From NCBI RefSeq assembly GCF_019443985.1, contig NZ_CP049303.1, positions 1 to 64,000 of the forward strand: DNA of 64,000 bases, written 5' to 3'. Under the pieces are notes generated by a model. It had not been told where the DNA came from. It saw only the letters and a list, made by a program, of their open reading frames with translations, and made no database searches. Below, in pieces: positions 8,556 to 16,691 of the stretch. The translations under genes were made by a program, and so were the position numbers. Every line of letters begins with the position of its first letter. Position 1 is the first letter of the stretch. Source of the DNA: Liquorilactobacillus hordei DSM 19519 (GTDB lineage: Bacteria > Bacillota > Bacilli > Lactobacillales > Lactobacillaceae).

Positions 8556-9938
8556 TTACCCAATTATAACTTTTTCTGTTGCATATCTATAATTAAAATC
8601 TTGTTCTTTCTTAGAAACAAATAGCATTAACATATACAACATTCCGACTCTCCCAACAAACATCAAAACAATAATCACACATTTGCCAACTAAAGTAAGC
8701 GAGCTAGTTATTCCCAGAGATAGACCTGTAGTTCCAAAAGCTGATGCGACTTCAAAAATTATTGAAATAAATGTTGCTTTCTCAGTAAAAGATAAAATTA
8801 AAGTTGCAGCCGTACACAATATCAGCGATAAATTGACAACCACAACTGCCTTTTGAATATCATCTTGTCCGATCCTTCTTCCGAAAATATTGACATACCT
8901 TCTTCCACGGATAAAGGACACCATATATAATATCAAAATTCCGATTGTCGTAGTCCTGACACCTCCACCAACTGAACTTGGACTAGCACCAATAAACATT
9001 AATATCGAAAATAATAATAAAGTTGTGGTTCGAAATCCAGTAAGCGAATCTAACTGAAGGCCTGCATTTCGTGTTGTAGCACTATAAAATAACGACGTAA
9101 TTACTTTCTCACCCCACGGCATATGGATAAAACTATGTCCAACCTCCGACATAAAAATCAATACCGCACCTACTACAAAAAAAATAATCGCAAAGAGAAA
9201 AGCTAGTTTGGAAAATAATGAGAACCTATACTTTCCCTTACCATGTGTTCTTATCTTTAGAGCCATCCACTCACGAAACTCTGTTAGGACTGGAAAACCA
9301 ATTCCGCCTATCAAAATCAATAAAATTACTAGTAACAAAAAAATATAATCATGTCGAAATGGCATTAGTGATTTGCCTGTTATATCAAAACCGGCATTAG
9401 TAACGGCTGAAATTGCAATATAAAAACCTTCGAAAAGTGCACTTTTTAAATCATACAAACTGTCTGTTAAATACAAATATCCTGAAAATATTATTCCGGC
9501 TATGAACTGTAAGGCCATCATTAATCCAAACACAGAGTATACTAAGCGAACAGTTCCACTCAATCGCGGTTGGTTCATATCGACTTGAATTAATTGCCGA
9601 TGATGTAATGAAATTCTTTGTCCTGTTATAATCATTCCAACTGTTGCTATCACAGTAACTCCAAAACCGCCTATCTGGAACAAAAACTCCAACAAAAATA
9701 TTCCATAATTATTATAAACTTCGTGAAGAGAAACAGTGCTAAGACCCGTTACACTAATAGTTGACACAGCCATAAAAAAAGTATCTAGAAATGATACCTT
9801 TACTCCTGGGTATCTAAAGAATGGTAGACATAATAGAAAAAAGGTTATCACAATCAATCCAAAATACGATGAAACTAATAATTGAATCGGGGTAAATCTT
9901 CCTCTTATTTTGGACAAAAAAGTCGTAATACTAAACAT
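8556..9938 (-). CDS. TrkH/KtrB-family potassium uptake membrane subunit
   Basis: 460 aa integral membrane protein with the four-fold pore-loop design of TrkH/KtrB/HKT channels. The selectivity turns are VTGLSTV (near 60), TNAGFD (near 180), TRNAGLQ (near 292) and GTTGLSLG (near 405). Length fits KtrB better than TrkH. The cytosolic gating partner KtrA/TrkA is not in the window. It follows a small Sm-like ORF with a 23-nt gap and shares its transcript. A second, unrelated potassium transporter (kup) lies at 53.6 kb. Confidence 0.9.
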   Translation of the reverse strand: MFSITTFLSKIRGRFTPIQLLVSSYFGLIVITFFLLCLPFFRYPGVKVSFLDTFFMAVSTISVTGLSTVSLHEVYNNYGIFLLEFLFQIGGFGVTVIATVGMIITGQRISLHHRQLIQVDMNQPRLSGTVRLVYSVFGLMMALQFIAGIIFSGYLYLTDSLYDLKSALFEGFYIAISAVTNAGFDITGKSLMPFRHDYIFLLLVILLILIGGIGFPVLTEFREWMALKIRTHGKGKYRFSLFSKLAFLFAIIFFVVGAVLIFMSEVGHSFIHMPWGEKVITSLFYSATTRNAGLQLDSLTGFRTTTLLLFSILMFIGASPSSVGGGVRTTTIGILILYMVSFIRGRRYVNIFGRRIGQDDIQKAVVVVNLSLILCTAATLILSFTEKATFISIIFEVASAFGTTGLSLGITSSLTLVGKCVIIVLMFVGRVGMLYMLMLFVSKKEQDFNYRYATEKVIIG

Positions 9939-9961
9939 TACCTCATCTTTCCTTTACGAAA

Positions 9962-10210
9962 TTATTTTAGAAGTTTCATCTTTGAATAACTGATTACAAC
10001 TTTTTGTTTTAAGTCAAGAGCTGTCTCTGATCCTTTATACTCATCATCAAAATCAATTATTGCAGAATTTTTCAACTGCTTCTCAACAATTCCCTTAAAA
10101 TGCTGTCTGTTAAAGATAAATGAAACATGTGTACGTTTTCGAAAAGCCTCACCTAACTTACTAACTTCTATTATTTGCTTATTTTGATTGTTTCTTTTCT
10201 CATCACTCAT
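9962..10210 (-). CDS. Small Sm/Hfq-like protein co-transcribed with the K+ transporter
   Basis: 82 aa from the ATG at 10210, chosen because AGGAGG sits seven bases upstream. A longer reading would start inside the leader. After a polar tail (MSDEKRNNQNKQ) it has an alpha helix (EVSKLGEAFRKR), then beta-like segments HVSFIFNRQHFKGIVEKQLKNSAIIDFD and KQKVVISYSKMKLL. This order recalls an Sm fold: helix, strand with FKGxV, and a second motif like the Hfq YKHA strand. The match is by shape only and key Hfq residues are not all present. I do not recognise a named family. It could serve as a regulator of the downstream channel or be unrelated to RNA. Confidence 0.7.
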   Translation of the reverse strand: MSDEKRNNQNKQIIEVSKLGEAFRKRTHVSFIFNRQHFKGIVEKQLKNSAIIDFDDEYKGSETALDLKQKVVISYSKMKLLK

Positions 10211-10243
10211 CGTTATTCCTCCTAAAAAAACCAAGCCTCTTTA

Positions 10244-10281
10244 TAAAAAAGTCAGCTACTCTTAATAATTCGTCGCTGACT
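10244..10281 (-). terminator. Terminator-like hairpin inside the leader of the Sm-like/K+ channel operon
   Basis: Minus strand AGTCAGC (10281-10275), 18-nt loop, GCTGACT (10256-10250), then TTTTTT. No minus-strand gene lies upstream within reach (the neighbour at 10672 points the other way). The hairpin therefore lies in the 5' leader, about 40 nt before the ATG, and could attenuate the operon. Confidence 0.5.
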
Positions 10282-10428
10282 AACAACCTTAATTATAACG
10301 CTAATTTATAATTCAGACTAATACAGAGTTCGGTATTCTACCGTAATCGTGCATTTTAATGAATACATAGCTTCACAACGAAATTTAAAAAGTTACTTTA
10401 TCACCTAGCATTTAGAACTTTACATTTC

Positions 10429-10447
10429 ACACAATATTTGCTAGACT
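10429..10447 (+). promoter_or_regulatory. Promoter of the thiamine transporter operon
   Basis: TTTACA at 10429-10434 and TGCTAGACT (extended -10, TAGACT at 10442-10447) are spaced 7 nt apart as listed here only if read literally; a better -35 partner is therefore uncertain. The extended -10 just before the riboswitch is the more reliable half. Confidence 0.3.
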
Positions 10448-10467
10448 TAATTTGTTTTTAAGAGATT

Positions 10468-10544
10468 AACAAACTGGGGTGCCTAATTGGCTGAGAATTA
10501 CCCATTGACCTGATCTGGACAATGCCAGCGGAGGGAGCTTTGTA
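10468..10544 (+). ncRNA. TPP riboswitch (THI element)
   Basis: Contains all conserved parts: CTGGGGTGCC, GGCTGAGA, ACCC, GACCTGATCTGGACAATGCC, AGCGGAGGGA. The outer stem pairs ACAAA at the start with TTTGT at the end. It precedes a terminator hairpin and the ykoEDC genes, so thiamine pyrophosphate is expected to switch the operon off. ATGCC near 10522 could pair with GGCAT in the terminator arm (10584-10588) as antiterminator, which is my inference. Confidence 0.95.
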
Positions 10545-10580
10545 TCAATTGATTGTTATATTAATCAAAGCAAACAACCT

Positions 10581-10619
10581 GCCGGCATACTCATCACTGA
10601 GAGTATGGTGGCTTTTTTT
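10581..10619 (+). terminator. Riboswitch-controlled terminator
   Basis: GCCGGCATACTC, 8-nt loop, GAGTATGGTGGC, then seven T. It lies between the TPP aptamer and the ykoE start, as expected of transcription attenuation. Confidence 0.85.
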
Positions 10620-10671
10620 CGCAATTCATTTCTTTTTGTTGTCTCCAAAATTTTAAAAGGGGCGATTTATT

Positions 10672-11232
10672 ATGCAAACTGTTAATCATACTAAAAAGGG
10701 ATGGTCTGTCAAAGATGTCATTTTCTTGGCAATCATCGCCATTTTCTTCGGAATTATCTATCAGGTTTGGAGCTTTGCCTATTACGCAGTAGCTGCAACA
10801 CCGCTCAAACCATATGCCAATGACCTAACACTTGGAGTATGGATTATGGCCGGCCCACTAGCTGGGGTACTATTAAAAAAGGCAGGAGCATCCGTTATAG
10901 GGGAGTTATTAGCTGCTGCTGTTGAAATGTTGTTGTTTTCTAGTTGGGGAGCTTCTACCTTAATCTCTGGTTTTATTCAAGGAATTGGAAACGAGCTGGG
11001 ATTTGCCGTTACAGGTTACAAAAATTGGGGAAAGCTCGGTCTTTTATTGTCTACGATTGGCTCAACTATTGTTACTTTTATTTGGGACTGGTTCCAAAGC
11101 GGCTACAGTGAATACCAAGTAGGATTGTTAATCAGCCTCTTTGTAATTCGCTTTATTTCAATTGGTTTCTTCGCTGGAATATTGGTATACTGGATAAAAA
11201 AATTAACAGATAAGTCTGGATTGATTAAATGA
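10672..11232 (+). CDS. ykoE: Thiamine-related ECF transporter, substrate-binding (S) component YkoE
   Basis: 186 aa membrane protein with about five or six helices. The N-terminus KKGWSVKDVIFLAIIAIFFGIIYQVW and the central GPLAGVLLKKAGASVIGELLAAAVEMLLFSSWGASTLISGFIQGIGNELGFA match YkoE, the S component of a group of ECF importers for thiamine or its hydroxymethylpyrimidine precursor. The TPP riboswitch directly upstream supports that substrate class. It overlaps the ykoD start by four bases (ATGA), which indicates translational coupling. SD AAGGGGCG precedes the ATG. Confidence 0.9.
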   Translation: MQTVNHTKKGWSVKDVIFLAIIAIFFGIIYQVWSFAYYAVAATPLKPYANDLTLGVWIMAGPLAGVLLKKAGASVIGELLAAAVEMLLFSSWGASTLISGFIQGIGNELGFAVTGYKNWGKLGLLLSTIGSTIVTFIWDWFQSGYSEYQVGLLISLFVIRFISIGFFAGILVYWIKKLTDKSGLIK

Positions 11233-12638
11233 ACATGTCCTTAAAAATAGAAGATTTAACTTTCACTTACGCAGCTGATTCCTATCCAATATTTGAGAAT
11301 CTTAATTTTGAGTTGCAGCTGAATTCTTTTAACTTATTGCTTGGCCCTTCAGGAAGTGGAAAGTCTACTATTTTTAAGCTAATGTCTGGTTTATATCCAC
11401 AATATAGTGGTATTAAACAAAAGGGGCACATCTTACTCAATGAGCAAGAAATTACAGATATTGTTCCTTTTGAGCGAGCACGACATGTTGCCATGCTTTT
11501 TCAGAATCCTAGTAGACAATTCACGATGAAAACAGTCTTTGAACAACTAGTATTTGCTTTAGAAAATATTCAATATCCCACTCATTTAATTGAAAAAAGG
11601 ACACTGAATATCCTCAAAGAATTAAATTTATTTCAGTTCAAGGATCGAATATTACAAACACTTTCTGGCGGTGAACAACAACGCGTGGCCTTAGCAACTA
11701 TTCTCGCACTTGATAGTCCCATCATTTTTTTGGATGAACCTTTTGCTAATATAGATTCTACTTCACGAGTCGAAATCTTAAATGAATTGAAACGTCTGCA
11801 ACTCACGCAAAACAAAACAATTTTTATTTCTGATCATGATATTTCAGACTATGATGGTCTTGTTGACCACTTGTATAAAATCAAAGTCTCTGCGAAAAAT
11901 TTAATTGAGTTACCGTTAACTGAACTTTCGAACCTACCGTCTCAACCTAATGTAGAAAAAAAAGACTTACCCAATAACTCAATTTTTTCATGGCAAAACC
12001 TAAGTTTCTCCGTGGGTGAGCGTTTGTTACTATCACCCAATTCACTTAGTATTCCTAAGGGATATATTGGTCTTTTATCTGGTGATAACGGTATAGGTAA
12101 GTCGACTCTCTTTGCCGCACTTTCGCACCAAAAAAAATACAGTGGTCATGTACTATACAATAACAAATCTTCTGAAAAAATCAGATTGCGTAATTGGGCA
12201 AAAATTGTTGCGCAGATTTTTCAAAATAGCAGTGATCAATTCATCAAACTCCATGTCAATGAGGAACTTGCACTCTCACAAGCAAACTCCCTTCATTCAG
12301 AATATTGGACAACTGCACGAGTTCAAGAAGCAGTTGAAAAACTTAATCTCACTCATGTGCTAAGTCATGTTAATTATCAACTCTCTGGAGGGCAACAAAA
12401 GAAAGTCCAAGCATTAGTCATGTTAATTATGTCTCAGCCTGTAATGCTTTTTGATGAACCTTTTGCAGGACTCGATCTTAGCTCCCTTGATAATTTGTTA
12501 ACTCTGATTAAGCAAACGACTAAGGATCTAGAAATTGCAACATTAATCATTTCACATCAGCGTAGAGGTGTTATTGAAAATATTGATTACGAGTTCTTAA
12601 TGGCTGGGCAGACTATCAGGCGATTGGAGGAAGATTAA
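11229..12638 (+). CDS. ykoD: ECF transporter duplicated ATPase component YkoD
   Basis: 469 aa with two ABC ATPase domains fused in one chain. Domain 1 has Walker A LGPSGSGKST (about residues 37-46), signature LSGGEQQRVAL and Walker B IIFLDEPF. Domain 2 has LLSGDNGIGKST (about 280-291), LSGGQQKKVQAL and VMLFDEPFAG. It powers uptake through YkoE and YkoC. The ATG overlaps the ykoE stop, and ykoC starts at the base after its own stop. Confidence 0.92.
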   Translation: MNMSLKIEDLTFTYAADSYPIFENLNFELQLNSFNLLLGPSGSGKSTIFKLMSGLYPQYSGIKQKGHILLNEQEITDIVPFERARHVAMLFQNPSRQFTMKTVFEQLVFALENIQYPTHLIEKRTLNILKELNLFQFKDRILQTLSGGEQQRVALATILALDSPIIFLDEPFANIDSTSRVEILNELKRLQLTQNKTIFISDHDISDYDGLVDHLYKIKVSAKNLIELPLTELSNLPSQPNVEKKDLPNNSIFSWQNLSFSVGERLLLSPNSLSIPKGYIGLLSGDNGIGKSTLFAALSHQKKYSGHVLYNNKSSEKIRLRNWAKIVAQIFQNSSDQFIKLHVNEELALSQANSLHSEYWTTARVQEAVEKLNLTHVLSHVNYQLSGGQQKKVQALVMLIMSQPVMLFDEPFAGLDLSSLDNLLTLIKQTTKDLEIATLIISHQRRGVIENIDYEFLMAGQTIRRLEED

Positions 12639-13313
12639 TTGAGTAGTAAAAGAATCAATCCTACAATCTTAGTAATTATTATGCTTGGTGTTGGTCTTCA
12701 AATTACATTTGCACATAGTGTCTCCACGAATATTGGAGTTGTTATTATTACTCTTATGTACCTTTGCTATTGCAAGACATCTGGCAAATTATTATTCCTA
12801 GCTAGCCTCTATGCTTTTCCATTAGCACTAGGAAGTTGGTGGTCGTTTATCGCATTTGGAACAGGAGATGTTTGGCATACTGCCTGGATTTATGCCTCTC
12901 GTGTTTACGCTTATCTCTATCTAGGAGCAATTGTTACATTGACAATTCCTATCAAGAATATTTTGTTGAGTTTATCACTCCATCTAAAACTATCTACGAC
13001 CTTTGTTTACGGACTATTAGCTTCCTTCAATCTTTTAGGACGAATAAAACGACAATACAAAATAATTCGTTATTCAGCAATGATGCGTGGTACAACCTAT
13101 CATTTTTGGAATCCTAGCCTTTATTTGCGAATCATTATTGTAGCCTTAAATTGGTCACAAGATTTGGCTGAAGCGATGACCTCACAAGGATTTAGCGAAG
13201 GAGCGCTGCGGACACTTACTTACAAGGACGATTTACCTAAATGGCAATGGGTACTAGCTATTTTTTTAATACTAATTTATTTCTTTATTTCTTTTTTGGT
13301 ACGTCCTTGGTAA
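12639..13313 (+). CDS. ykoC: ECF transporter transmembrane (T) component YkoC
   Basis: 224 aa starting at TTG, the codon right after the ykoD stop, with GGAGGA eight bases before. It is a CbiQ-type T component with several hydrophobic helices in the first 125 residues and the coupling-helix region LLGRIKRQYKIIRYSAMMRGTTYHF, followed by LAEAMTSQGFSEGALRT. The AMxxRG/QGF pair corresponds to the two coupling motifs that contact the ATPase. It is the last gene of the riboswitch operon. Confidence 0.87.
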   Translation: MSSKRINPTILVIIMLGVGLQITFAHSVSTNIGVVIITLMYLCYCKTSGKLLFLASLYAFPLALGSWWSFIAFGTGDVWHTAWIYASRVYAYLYLGAIVTLTIPIKNILLSLSLHLKLSTTFVYGLLASFNLLGRIKRQYKIIRYSAMMRGTTYHFWNPSLYLRIIIVALNWSQDLAEAMTSQGFSEGALRTLTYKDDLPKWQWVLAIFLILIYFFISFLVRPW

Positions 13314-13400
13314 ATTGTCTAAAATAATCGTTCTAAAATTATTATTGCTGAAAGAGAATAAAAGCTTTTTAGATCACAGAAATGAGAATATGATATAAGT

Positions 13401-13449
13401 AAAGCATCTCTAAAACTTGGATGAATATTCCAAATCTTGGAGATGCTTT
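13401..13449. terminator. Bidirectional terminator between ykoC and yeiH
   Basis: AAAGCATCTC...CTTGG, loop, CCAA...GAGATGCTTT, with T-runs on both strands. It serves the converging ykoC and yeiH genes. Confidence 0.8.
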
Positions 13450-13498
13450 TTCGTATAATTATAGTTTCTTATTAAGTTATATGTCAGATAAATAATAA

Positions 13499-14527
13499 TT
13501 AAAACCAGAGTTTGCTAACTGTCAAAACAAATATCCCCAAAATAATCGATGATATAAAGACTGCTGCAAATGCAGGAAGTCCTCTCTTTAGTATCACCTT
13601 AAAGTTAACACTCATACCTAGCGCAGACATGGCCATCCCTAAAAAAATATATGCAGCTTTGACCAGAATATTTAACATATTCGTTCCTAATGGAGCAAAG
13701 GTTCCTACAACACTTGCAAGAATGAAGCCTGCCATAAACCAAGGAATCGGTAATTTCGCAGTTCCCTCTTTCTCAGTATTATCTTGTTTACTCTTTTTTT
13801 GATACCAAAAACCTATTAATAATGCTGCTGGGGCCAACATTAGTACTCGAGAAAGCTTAGTAATTATTGCATTATCCAATCCGACTGGTCCTGCAGCACT
13901 TCCTGCGGCTACAGCGTGTGCAATTTCATGCAGTGAACCACCCACAAAAACACCAAATTGTGTAGGTGTTAAGTCAAGTAATGGTTTTAGTCCCAGATCA
14001 ATAAAAGTAAACACAGTTCCCATAATCGCAACGATTGCGACTGCCAATACTTCATTTTCGTGTTGTCGTTCTAATTTTTCTGGTGCTACCTTAATTTGTG
14101 GAGATATTCCCATCACTGCGGCGGCTCCACAGATTCCGGTACCACTCGCCGCTAAAATTGCTAATTCAGGTTCCACACCAAACTTTCTTTCAATCAAGTA
14201 TGTCAAAAAGATTGTACCCGTAACAATCACAATTGCTAATAAAATCGTTTTAATTCCAGCTTGTGCCAACTGAACCAGATTTAATTTGAAACCAAGTAAA
14301 ATAATTCCTAAGCGTAAAAATTTATTTGAAATAAAAGCTATTCCACCGCTCGCTTGATTTACTAGTTTCTTAGAAGATTGAAAAAACATTCCTAAAATCA
14401 ATGCGATAATCAGTGCTCCAAAAAGTGATAAATATGGTAATTGTGCCAAAAACGTTCCGATTACAGCACAAATTAATGTCATCACAACTGCAAGCCAAAA
14501 CGAATAACTCCTTATAGTTCCTATCAT
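13499..14527 (-). CDS. YeiH-family membrane protein (putative sulfate/sulfur compound exporter)
   Basis: 342 aa from the ATG at 14527, which has AAAGAGGGA upstream. A TTG seven codons earlier is less likely. It is a polytopic protein of about ten helices with UPF0324/YeiH marks: GIILLGFKLNL, the conserved AASGTGICGAAAVMGISPQIKV, and GVFVGGSLHEIAHAVAAGSAAG. Family members have been linked to export of sulfur oxoanions or cysteine-related compounds, but the substrate is not fixed. A LysR gene is transcribed divergently 110 bp away, the usual yeiH/yeiE arrangement. Confidence 0.87.
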   Translation of the reverse strand: MIGTIRSYSFWLAVVMTLICAVIGTFLAQLPYLSLFGALIIALILGMFFQSSKKLVNQASGGIAFISNKFLRLGIILLGFKLNLVQLAQAGIKTILLAIVIVTGTIFLTYLIERKFGVEPELAILAASGTGICGAAAVMGISPQIKVAPEKLERQHENEVLAVAIVAIMGTVFTFIDLGLKPLLDLTPTQFGVFVGGSLHEIAHAVAAGSAAGPVGLDNAIITKLSRVLMLAPAALLIGFWYQKKSKQDNTEKEGTAKLPIPWFMAGFILASVVGTFAPLGTNMLNILVKAAYIFLGMAMSALGMSVNFKVILKRGLPAFAAVFISSIILGIFVLTVSKLWF

Positions 14528-14637
14528 TTCCAATCCCTCTTTCAACAATTTACAGATTAATCATACTAATTATTACCCATAAAATAAAATTATGATTTAT
14601 TATATTAATATAAGTAATAGTTATGTAGGAGGTTCTA

Positions 14638-15525
14638 ATGATTTCACAAGAATATCAGACGTTTTTAGTCCTTAGCCAAACACTCTCATACACAAAAACG
14701 GCCCAACAACTTTTCATCTCACAACCTGCTGTGACACAACAAATTCAGCGCCTAGAAAACAGCCTTAATTTAAAATTAGTTATTTATAAGCGACCAAATT
14801 TAACATTAACAACTGCAGGCAAGCAACTCGCAGCTTTTTTAACTCGTGCACACGCACAAGCCATTAAAGTATTAAGTAATCTGCAAAATGACAATCAAAA
14901 ACGTGAAATCTCATTTGGTATTACACGTTCATTAGGTGAAGTTATTGGCAAAAAGATGATTTCAATTATGTTAGACAAAGCTGATTTCACTACAATAAAG
15001 TGCCTTGCTGGAAATACCGCAAGTATTTTATCGCAGATTGACAACGGAACAATCGACTTTGGTATTGTCGAAGGAAACTTCGAGAAGCACAATTTTTCAT
15101 ACCATATCATTAGAAACGAACCCTTTGTACCTATTGTCAGTGCTACTCATCCATTAGCACGAAAACAAAGAGTAACTTGGAACGAATTGTTATCATATCC
15201 CCTAATCATAAGGGAAGAAGGTTCTGGATCACGGGAAATCTTGACTTCTCTTGCTCAAAAGGAAAATATAAGTCTTACTGATTTTTCTCAACTATTGACA
15301 ATCTCCGAACCAACATTACTACGCCTTCTCGTCAAAGACGGAGCAGGAGTTAGCTTCTTATACAGAATTTTAGTAGAAAATGATTTAAAAAAAGGAGTTC
15401 TTAAACAATTGCCATTGCAACGTGGAGTGGTCGAGCATGAACTTTACTTTGTTTATGCTAAAGAAAGTTTTTTTGCTTCCGATTATGAGAAATGGTTTCA
15501 CTCACTTGAGCAACTAAATAATTAA
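14638..15525 (+). CDS. LysR-family transcriptional regulator (YeiE/CysL-like)
   Basis: 295 aa. The N-terminal winged HTH (TAQQLFISQPAVTQQIQRLENSLNLKLV, about residues 17-48) is followed by a periplasmic-binding-protein-like effector domain (FGITRSLGEVIG, VEGNFEKHNFSYHII, LIIREEGSGSREIL). The order and the divergent yeiH gene match the CysL/YeiE subgroup, which senses sulfur-related metabolites. SD GTAGGAGG is strong. The shared 110-bp gap, rich in AT, presumably holds its operator. Confidence 0.9.
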   Translation: MISQEYQTFLVLSQTLSYTKTAQQLFISQPAVTQQIQRLENSLNLKLVIYKRPNLTLTTAGKQLAAFLTRAHAQAIKVLSNLQNDNQKREISFGITRSLGEVIGKKMISIMLDKADFTTIKCLAGNTASILSQIDNGTIDFGIVEGNFEKHNFSYHIIRNEPFVPIVSATHPLARKQRVTWNELLSYPLIIREEGSGSREILTSLAQKENISLTDFSQLLTISEPTLLRLLVKDGAGVSFLYRILVENDLKKGVLKQLPLQRGVVEHELYFVYAKESFFASDYEKWFHSLEQLNN

Positions 15526-15643
15526 GTATTTGTAAATATTCTAAAAATCAGATTATATTTTATATAAACCTATCATTATTTTCTCGTTCAATATGATATT
15601 CTGACTCAAAGGGATTTAATTCATTGTATAGTTAGGGGAAATT

Positions 15644-16510
15644 ATGATGAAACGCAAATTATTATTTGCCATTATAATAATATTACTTGGATGTACTTCA
15701 AGTTGGGGTGTCGTTCATGGTGCCTCCACAAAAAAAGCAGGTTTCAAAAAAACTGATATACCTACTTTCTTCATCCATGGCTACGGTAGCAGTTACCGTG
15801 CCGAAAGATATATGGTAAATTCTGCAACTGAAAATGGGGTTACCAATACTGTTGTTCGCGCAAATGTACGACGCAACGGCTCAATCCGTATACTACATAG
15901 TTCTCGCTGGACAAATCAAAGTTACAACCCATTAATAGAAGTTAATTTTATCGCCAATCATAATCGCAACTATCCTCGTTATGCTTTTTGGTTTGGCAAA
16001 GTTTTAAAACAACTTCAATCCCAGCATCACTTTACAAAGTATAATGTTGTCGCTCATTCATTAGGTAATCTTGACTTAATGTATTATTTACTTGGTCACG
16101 AAAAAAAGACTGCCCAATTAGTACACCAAGTTGACATTGCGGGGCCATTTGACGGTTCAAATATTGATGGTTTTCGCTTTCCCGATAATAAGTTAGCTGC
16201 TGATAGTCGTCCACAAAAAATGAGTGATTTCTATCACTTCTTCTTGAATCGAAAAGAAAATTATCCAATTAATCAGGTTCATGTACTCAACATCTATGGA
16301 AACCTGGACAACGGATCAAACTCAGATGGTCGTGTTAGTACCACATCTGCTCGTTCACTTAAATATCTAATCGGTAACCGTGCAAAAAGCTATCACCAAG
16401 TGGAATTTAAAGGCTGGGATGCTCAACATCATATGCTCCGACAAAATCCCCAAGTGAGCCAAAAGATAATCAAGTTTGTTTGGGGAAGGGATAATGATAG
16501 AGCATCATAA
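15644..16510 (+). CDS. Secreted DUF915-type alpha/beta hydrolase
   Basis: 288 aa. The N-terminus MMKRKLLFAIIIILLGCTSSWGVVHGAS is an export signal; LLGC at 14-17 could be a lipobox, but cleavage after VHGA by signal peptidase I is also possible. Hydrolase features are the oxyanion region TFFIHGYGSS (near 42-51), the nucleophile elbow VVAHSLGNLD (Ser near 140), and a late histidine in WDAQHHML (near 263). DUF915 proteins are common in lactobacilli, with unknown substrates. It is a single gene ended by the strong hairpin at 16550. Confidence 0.85.
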   Translation: MMKRKLLFAIIIILLGCTSSWGVVHGASTKKAGFKKTDIPTFFIHGYGSSYRAERYMVNSATENGVTNTVVRANVRRNGSIRILHSSRWTNQSYNPLIEVNFIANHNRNYPRYAFWFGKVLKQLQSQHHFTKYNVVAHSLGNLDLMYYLLGHEKKTAQLVHQVDIAGPFDGSNIDGFRFPDNKLAADSRPQKMSDFYHFFLNRKENYPINQVHVLNIYGNLDNGSNSDGRVSTTSARSLKYLIGNRAKSYHQVEFKGWDAQHHMLRQNPQVSQKIIKFVWGRDNDRAS

Positions 16511-16549
16511 ATTTAGTTAGTTTAAAAAAACTAAACCATTGGTTTACCA

Positions 16550-16604
16550 AAATAGAGGAGAATAGTGAAAATTGTTTTTTAATTTTCACTATTCTCCTCT
16601 ATTT
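16550..16604. terminator. Perfect long hairpin terminator
   Basis: Two 24-nt arms (16550-16573 and 16581-16604) pair without mismatch around a 7-nt loop. It separates the converging hydrolase and LevR-like genes. Confidence 0.8.
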
Positions 16605-16691
16605 GTTTATAAAAAAGATATAATGCTGTAAATTCTTTTTTGAGTATAGTTGTAAAATTTACTTTTGCTAAATCGAATAATATATCACTTT

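Noticed and set aside
10235..10440. c-di-AMP (ydaO) riboswitch upstream of the K+ channel operon.
   Set aside because: The conserved ydaO segments are not visible in the leader; only a simple terminator-like hairpin is.
10429..10447. TTTACA with TAGACT as a full -35/-10 pair for ykoEDC with 17-nt spacing.
   Set aside because: By coordinates the two boxes are only 7 nt apart, so they cannot be a normal pair; only the extended -10 is kept at low confidence.
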